DNA of 45,806 bases. Origin: an uncultured Eubacteriales bacterium (GTDB lineage Bacteria > Bacillota > Clostridia > Oscillospirales > Acutalibacteraceae). The translations under genes were made by a program, and so were the position numbers. Below the pieces are notes generated by a model that was not told the DNA's origin, searched no databases, and saw only the letters and a program-made list of their open reading frames with translations. This document shows positions 41,230 to 45,806 of this stretch, piece after piece. Position 1 is the first letter of the stretch. Each line of letters starts with the position of its first letter. The stretch lies in assembly GCA_934444365.1 (NCBI GenBank), contig CAKSCM010000014.1, positions 1 through 45,806 of the forward strand, in the 5' to 3' direction.

Positions 41230-44200
41230 ATGACCAACTTTGATTTTTTATTAAAGGACAAGCAATTTGAAACCTTTTCGGGCATTGCAGTAGCGGCGGA
41301 AAAGACATTACATATTGACCTGTCTACCTGTATTATAAACTGCCGCAGGGCAATGGAAATGGCTGTTAAATGGATGTATTCCGTTGACAGTTCTCTTGTC
41401 ATGCCATGGCAAGACACTTTGGTGAGTCTTATGAACACTGAAGAGTTTCGCGATATTGTTGGCAACGACATTTGGCGAAGAATGGATTTTATTCGCCGTG
41501 TCGGCAACAATGCTGCGCATACAGGTAAAAAGATCACAGAAGAACAAGCTACGCTTTGCCTTGAGAACCTCTATATCTTTATGGATTTCGTTGCTTGTTG
41601 CTATGCCACCGAATATGAGCAGGGCACATTTAATCCCGAACTACTGAAAGAAACTCCAGCCGAAACAGTTCCTGTGGTTGCAGTACCCGATATTGATCTT
41701 GAAGCCTTGATAGCAGAGAACGCAGCACTTAAGGCTGAACTTACTGCACGCCGTGAAGAGCAGCAACAGACTTACGTTCCGAAGCCTCTTGATATTTCGG
41801 AGTATAAGACGAGAAAAATCTATATTGATTTTATGCTTCAAGATGCCGGATGGATAGAGGGAAAAGATTGGATTAATGAATATGAACTCCCTGGTATGCC
41901 TAACAAATCAGAAGTTGGCTTTGCTGATTACGTTCTTTTCGGCGATGACGGCAAACCTCTTGCGGTGCTTGAAGCAAAACGCACATGTGTAGACGTATCC
42001 AAAGGCAGACAGCAGGCAAAACTGTATGCAGACCTTTTGGAAAAAAAGTTTGGCCGTCGCCCTGTCATTTTCCTTTCTAACGGATTTGACACTCGCATTG
42101 CGGATAATCTTTATCCCGAGCGCAAGGTAGCAACCATTTATTCCAAGCGCGACATTGAAAAGATGTTCAATCTGCAAACGATGCGGACAAGCCTTGCCCA
42201 CGTGGTTGTAGATAAAAATATTGCCGGTCGTTATTATCAAGAAGGCGCCATTAAAGCTGTTTGCGATAGCTTTGGCAAGAAAAATCGCAGAAAAGCACTG
42301 CTTGTTATGGCAACGGGTTCGGGTAAAACGAGAACGGTTATTGCTCTTTGCAAAGTATTGCTCGAGCACGGCTGGGTTAAGAATATTCTTTTCCTTGCCG
42401 ACCGCAACTCCCTTGTTACGCAGGCAAAGCGTAGTTTTGTAAATCTTCTGCCCGATTTATCGGTAACCAATCTCTGTGAAGAAAAAGATAACTATACCGC
42501 ACACTGCGTTTTCTCAACCTATCAGACAATGATGAATTGCATTGATTCTGTTAAGGATGAAAAAGGAAAACTCTTTACCTGCGGTCATTTTGATTTGGTT
42601 ATTTGCGATGAGGCACACCGCTCCATTTACAACAAGTATCGCGATATATTTAATTATTTCGACGCACCTTTGGTGGGTCTTACCGCTACTCCCAAAGACG
42701 AAATCGACAAGAACACCTATGAGGTGTTTGAACTCGAAAACGGTGTTCCTACATACGGTTATGAACTTGCAGATGCAGTAAAAGACGGCTTCCTCGTTGA
42801 TTTTATGTCTGTAGAAACCAAACTCAAGTTCATTGAGCAAGGTATCGTTTATGATGACTTATCCGATGAAGACAAAGAGGAGTATGAAGCCACTTTTGCC
42901 CGTGACGGCGAGTTACCCGATAAAATCGGTTCTTCTGCACTTAACGACTGGATTTTCAATGAGGATACCATTAAAGAAGTTCTGAACGTACTTATGACTA
43001 ACGGAATTAAAATTGATTACGGTCAGAAGATAGGCAAGACTATTATTTTTGCAAAAAATCATCGTCACGCCGAGAAAATTTTCGAAGTGTTCAATAAAGA
43101 ATATCCGCATCTCAATGGCTTTGCAAAGGTGATTGATAACAAGATCAACTATGCTCAGAGTGCAATTGATGAATTTTCTGACCCCAAGAAGCTTCCGCAG
43201 ATTGCAATCTCGGTTGATATGCTGGATACCGGTATTGATGTGCCCGAATGTTTAAATCTCGTATTCTTTAAAAAGGTTATGAGTAAGGCGAAGTTCTGGC
43301 AGATGATAGGTCGCGGAACACGTCTTTGCCCCGGATTAATTAACGGCGAAGATAAGAAAATGTTTTACATCTTTGATTTCTGCGGTAACTTTGAATTTTT
43401 CCGTATGGGCGGTAAAGGAAGGTCTGCCAATCAAATTGCTTTGCAAGGTGCCATTTTCAACCTTAAAGCGCAGATGGCCTTTAAGCTTCAAGATTTAGCA
43501 TATCAAACTGAAGAGTTAATTGCTTTCCGTAAAGAACTTGTGGATGATATGGTACGCAAGGTGAAGGAGCTTAATAAGGAAAATTTCGCTGTTCGTCAAC
43601 ATCTTAAATACGTTGAATTATATGCAAATGTAGACAATTACACCGCCCTATCCTATGAGGATACATTAATTATTGCAGACGAACTTGCACCGCTTATTAC
43701 TCCTGATGAAGATGATCCCAAAGCCATGCGCTTCGATGCCTTGATGTATGGTATTGAACTTGCATATCTTGCAGGAAAGAAATATAACAAGGCACGCAGT
43801 GACTTATATAAAAAGGTTGCAGGAGTTGCGAGTGTTGCAAACATTCCCGAAATTATGGTGCAATCAGAACTCATCAACAAAATTTTGCATACGGATTATG
43901 TAGATACTGCTGGCATTAATGAGTTCGAGCACATCCGCAAATGTTTGAGAGATTTAATTAAATATATCCCCTACAATGGAACTATATATCACACCAATTT
44001 TGATGATGAAATTCTTTCAATCGATTGGAATGAATCGGAACTTGAAAACGATGACCTTAAAAATTATAAGGCCAAAGCGGAGTTTTACGTTCGTCAGCAT
44101 CAGGATAATGCAGTTATTGCAAAACTAAAGTCAAACGTTCCGTTAAGCTCGGCTGATGTTAAAGTATTGGAAGAAATTTTGTGGAGCGAAGTCGGTACCA

Positions 44201-44520
44201 AAGCGGACTACGAGGCTGAGTTTGGCGAAAAGCCTCTCGGCGAATTTGTTCGCGAAATTGTAGGTCTTGATATGAGCGCCGCAAAAGAAGCATTCGCAAA
44301 GTACCTGAACGATGTGAATCTTGATTCAAGACAGATTTATTTCGTTAATCAGATTGTTGAATATATCATTCACAACGGCCTAATGAAAGATTTGTCCGTA
44401 TTACAGGAATCTCCCTTCACCGATAAGGGCAGTGTCGTGGAAGTATTCACCGACCTCACCGTTTGGATGGGAATTCGCAAGATTATCGAACAGGTTAATG
44501 CAAATGCAGTAACAGCGTAA
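41230..44520 (+). CDS. hsdR: Type I restriction endonuclease/translocase subunit R
   Basis: The 1096-residue protein opens with a DUF4145-type helical domain (~10-120, ending near GNNAAHTGKKI). The HSDR_N nuclease follows (~190-300), with a plausible PD-(D/E)xK core at GFADYVLFGDDGKPLAVLEAK. The SF2 motor has Walker A ATGSGKT at 361-367 and DEAH at 460-463, then SATPKD-like TATPKD and the motif VI region MIGRGTRLCPG. The C terminus is of EcoEI type. It cuts unmodified DNA after translocation. All motifs appear intact, so the system is probably active. Confidence 0.95.
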   Translation: MTNFDFLLKDKQFETFSGIAVAAEKTLHIDLSTCIINCRRAMEMAVKWMYSVDSSLVMPWQDTLVSLMNTEEFRDIVGNDIWRRMDFIRRVGNNAAHTGKKITEEQATLCLENLYIFMDFVACCYATEYEQGTFNPELLKETPAETVPVVAVPDIDLEALIAENAALKAELTARREEQQQTYVPKPLDISEYKTRKIYIDFMLQDAGWIEGKDWINEYELPGMPNKSEVGFADYVLFGDDGKPLAVLEAKRTCVDVSKGRQQAKLYADLLEKKFGRRPVIFLSNGFDTRIADNLYPERKVATIYSKRDIEKMFNLQTMRTSLAHVVVDKNIAGRYYQEGAIKAVCDSFGKKNRRKALLVMATGSGKTRTVIALCKVLLEHGWVKNILFLADRNSLVTQAKRSFVNLLPDLSVTNLCEEKDNYTAHCVFSTYQTMMNCIDSVKDEKGKLFTCGHFDLVICDEAHRSIYNKYRDIFNYFDAPLVGLTATPKDEIDKNTYEVFELENGVPTYGYELADAVKDGFLVDFMSVETKLKFIEQGIVYDDLSDEDKEEYEATFARDGELPDKIGSSALNDWIFNEDTIKEVLNVLMTNGIKIDYGQKIGKTIIFAKNHRHAEKIFEVFNKEYPHLNGFAKVIDNKINYAQSAIDEFSDPKKLPQIAISVDMLDTGIDVPECLNLVFFKKVMSKAKFWQMIGRGTRLCPGLINGEDKKMFYIFDFCGNFEFFRMGGKGRSANQIALQGAIFNLKAQMAFKLQDLAYQTEELIAFRKELVDDMVRKVKELNKENFAVRQHLKYVELYANVDNYTALSYEDTLIIADELAPLITPDEDDPKAMRFDALMYGIELAYLAGKKYNKARSDLYKKVAGVASVANIPEIMVQSELINKILHTDYVDTAGINEFEHIRKCLRDLIKYIPYNGTIYHTNFDDEILSIDWNESELENDDLKNYKAKAEFYVRQHQDNAVIAKLKSNVPLSSADVKVLEEILWSEVGTKADYEAEFGEKPLGEFVREIVGLDMSAAKEAFAKYLNDVNLDSRQIYFVNQIVEYIIHNGLMKDLSVLQESPFTDKGSVVEVFTDLTVWMGIRKIIEQVNANAVTA

Positions 44521-44536
44521 AAAAAGGGAGAAAAAA

Positions 44537-45379
44537 ATGAATTCTAATTGGCGTAATAGACCAACAACAATAGATGAAGTTCCCAGAACAATCAACTGGA
44601 TTATTGCAATTGATGAGAGCGGAAGTTCCGATTTAAAATTCATCAAAAGAGCTGTTGAAGAGGGGCGAGATATCGGTGATGGAGACAGACAGTTTACCGT
44701 GACAGCTTGTGCAATTAAGACTGATGATTTTGAATCATCAAGAGACCTTGTAATGCAAGTGAAAAACAAGTATTGGGAAAACGCTCTATATAATTATAAA
44801 GGAACTCAAAAACGTATTTGTTTTCATTCCAAAGATATACGCGGAAAAAGAGGTGCATTTAATCCAGATTTAATAGATTATTCGTCTTTTATCGCTGATA
44901 TAAGCGATATGATGAAAAATGTGCCGATGCACCTTTTCTCTGCAAATATTGATAAACAAAAGCATGTTGAAAAATATGTTTTTCCTGCTGACCCATATGA
45001 TTTGTGTATGAATTTTGTTCTTGAAAGATTGATGTGGAATATGCGTGATACTGATACTTGTTATATTATTTTAGAATCACGCGGAAAAAAAGAAGATAAA
45101 GTATTATTAAATAAAATCGAGCATCTTATTGACTATGGAAATAATATGAATCCTTCATCAACTTTTTCAAAAATCAAAGGAGTATATTTTAATCCTAAAT
45201 GGTGTCACACGGCGGATGATAAAAAATCGTATTGGGAATTAGAATTAGCAGATTTATGTGCCTTCCCAATACACAAATACTTAGCATATGGAACTGCAGA
45301 CCCTGCGTTTGATATTTTGAAAAGTAAAATTTGCGGATTCCCCAATTATTACGGGAAAGGGATAAAATCATTTCCTTAA
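44537..45379 (+). CDS. DUF3800 protein
   Basis: The 280-residue protein begins its conserved domain with AIDESGSSDL (~24-33), the IDESG signature of DUF3800. It continues with FTVTACAI and FHSKDIRGK, and near the C terminus WELELADLCAFPIHKY. DUF3800 proteins are thought to have an RNase H-like fold and are common in defence islands and mobile elements; no activity is established. GGGAG precedes the ATG, and it is the last gene of the operon, 16 nt after hsdR. A terminator follows directly. Confidence 0.85.
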   Translation: MNSNWRNRPTTIDEVPRTINWIIAIDESGSSDLKFIKRAVEEGRDIGDGDRQFTVTACAIKTDDFESSRDLVMQVKNKYWENALYNYKGTQKRICFHSKDIRGKRGAFNPDLIDYSSFIADISDMMKNVPMHLFSANIDKQKHVEKYVFPADPYDLCMNFVLERLMWNMRDTDTCYIILESRGKKEDKVLLNKIEHLIDYGNNMNPSSTFSKIKGVYFNPKWCHTADDKKSYWELELADLCAFPIHKYLAYGTADPAFDILKSKICGFPNYYGKGIKSFP

Positions 45380-45386
45380 AATAAAA

Positions 45387-45410
45387 AAAGCCGCAAAAAG
45401 CGGCTTTCGT
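45387..45410 (+). terminator. Terminator of the restriction operon
   Basis: AAAGCCGC and GCGGCTTT form an 8-bp stem with an AAAAA loop, starting 8 nt after the DUF3800 stop. The T-run is short. Confidence 0.8.
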
Positions 45411-45687
45411 TTGCTCAATGCAAACCCCAGAAAGATTTCTCTTTCATTTATATTATAACCAAGGATCTAAGATTTGTCAACAATTCAAATTTGGCGATTC
45501 GAAAAAAACATTTACTCTCTATTTATTTCAAATGTTTTAATAATTTTAGCAAAATAATGGATGGATACATGTTCTATTAATAACTGCAGAATAAAAGTAT
45601 TAGCGTCGTTTAAATGCGGCGCTTTTGCTTTTTTGTTTGAAAAAAGCTAGACTTGTAAGAAGTGTTGTGATATGTATTTGTGTTACA
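45411..45687. other. Intergenic region with a second hairpin
   Basis: This AT-rich stretch has no ORF of note. AGCGTCG (45602-45608) and CGGCGCT (45617-45623) form a 7-bp stem followed by TTTGCTTTTTTG, a likely terminator with no obvious gene in front of it. I saw no copy of the tRNA-Pro fragment here, so the right end of the island was not found. Confidence 0.5.
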
Positions 45688-45705
45688 AAAGGAGGTGCAA
45701 TGCGC

Positions 45706-45806
45706 ATGACAACACTTGAAGATTTATATTACGGCAATATCGTTCCGCACGAACACAGTTTTAAGCGCGGGAGTGCTTACAGCGAAGTGTTGAGCTATGT
45801 TATTCG
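45706..45806 (+). CDS. DUF6809-like small protein, 5' part only
   Basis: AAAGGAGGT lies 9 nt before the ATG at 45706; an ATG at 45700 is too close to it. The 33 visible residues begin MTTLEDLYYGNIVPHE and continue FKRGSAYSEV. That start (TLEDLYYGNI.P.E....GS.Y) is common among small helical DUF6809-type proteins of mobile elements in gut Clostridia. The gene runs off the window end. Confidence 0.6.
   Translation, partial: MTTLEDLYYGNIVPHEHSFKRGSAYSEVLSYVI

Overview
The window looks like chromosomal DNA from an uncultured anaerobic Gram-positive bacterium of the Clostridia, probably near Oscillospirales/Ruminococcaceae. The basis is: strong GGAGG ribosome binding sites with several TTG starts, lipoprotein signal peptides, two PKTG-type sortase anchors, near-consensus sigma-A promoters, a c-di-GMP-I riboswitch of clostridial type, and a DUF6809-like gene start at the right edge. 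No rRNA, complete tRNA or CRISPR array was seen.

Layout. (1) 1-2620: a two-gene surface operon, a sortase-anchored DUF4430 protein followed by a membrane-anchored prenyltransferase-fold (alpha/alpha barrel) protein. Together they resemble the two halves of the transcobalamin/intrinsic-factor fold. (2) 2761-5784, minus strand: an 11-repeat MORN protein behind a DivIVA-like coiled-coil protein. (3) 5846-7400: promoter, c-di-GMP-I riboswitch with a terminator expression platform, and a secreted repeat protein. (4) 7447-20613: a tightly packed operon of a lipoprotein, a small coiled-coil protein, a polytopic HD-GYP c-di-GMP phosphodiesterase, a large membrane-anchored degenerate glycosidase-like protein, a HEAT-repeat membrane protein, a processive family 2 glycosyltransferase and two extracytoplasmic glycoside-hydrolase-like proteins. 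I read this as a synthase-type exopolysaccharide system linked to c-di-GMP. (5) 20614-26303: a candidate structured RNA with its own terminator, a tyrosine recombinase gene, and a ~230 bp segment bounded by a perfect 24-bp inverted repeat that carries a promoter and a terminator. A three-gene operon follows (zinc-ribbon membrane protein, lipoprotein, small membrane protein). This has the anatomy of a phase-variable invertible promoter; in this assembly the promoter points away from the operon. (6) 26350-33550, minus strand: a small membrane protein and a 2002-residue sortase-anchored repeat adhesin with a ~375-nt leader. (7) 33551-45806: a genomic island. Its left edge is a 46-bp copy of the 3' half of tRNA-Pro(UGG). 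It carries a complete type I restriction-modification operon (fic, hsdM, hsdS, hsdR) with unusual passengers: an ADP-ribosyltransferase-like ORF, two small membrane proteins, a HAD phosphatase, a 74-aa protein and a DUF3800 protein. The window ends inside a DUF6809-like gene.

The strongest candidates for something new are the invertible promoter with its zinc-ribbon operon, the c-di-GMP exopolysaccharide operon with three related glycosidase-like proteins of which one has lost its catalytic glutamate, and the type I RM operon with its Fic and ART-like passengers. All functional calls come from motif recognition by eye; no database search was run.
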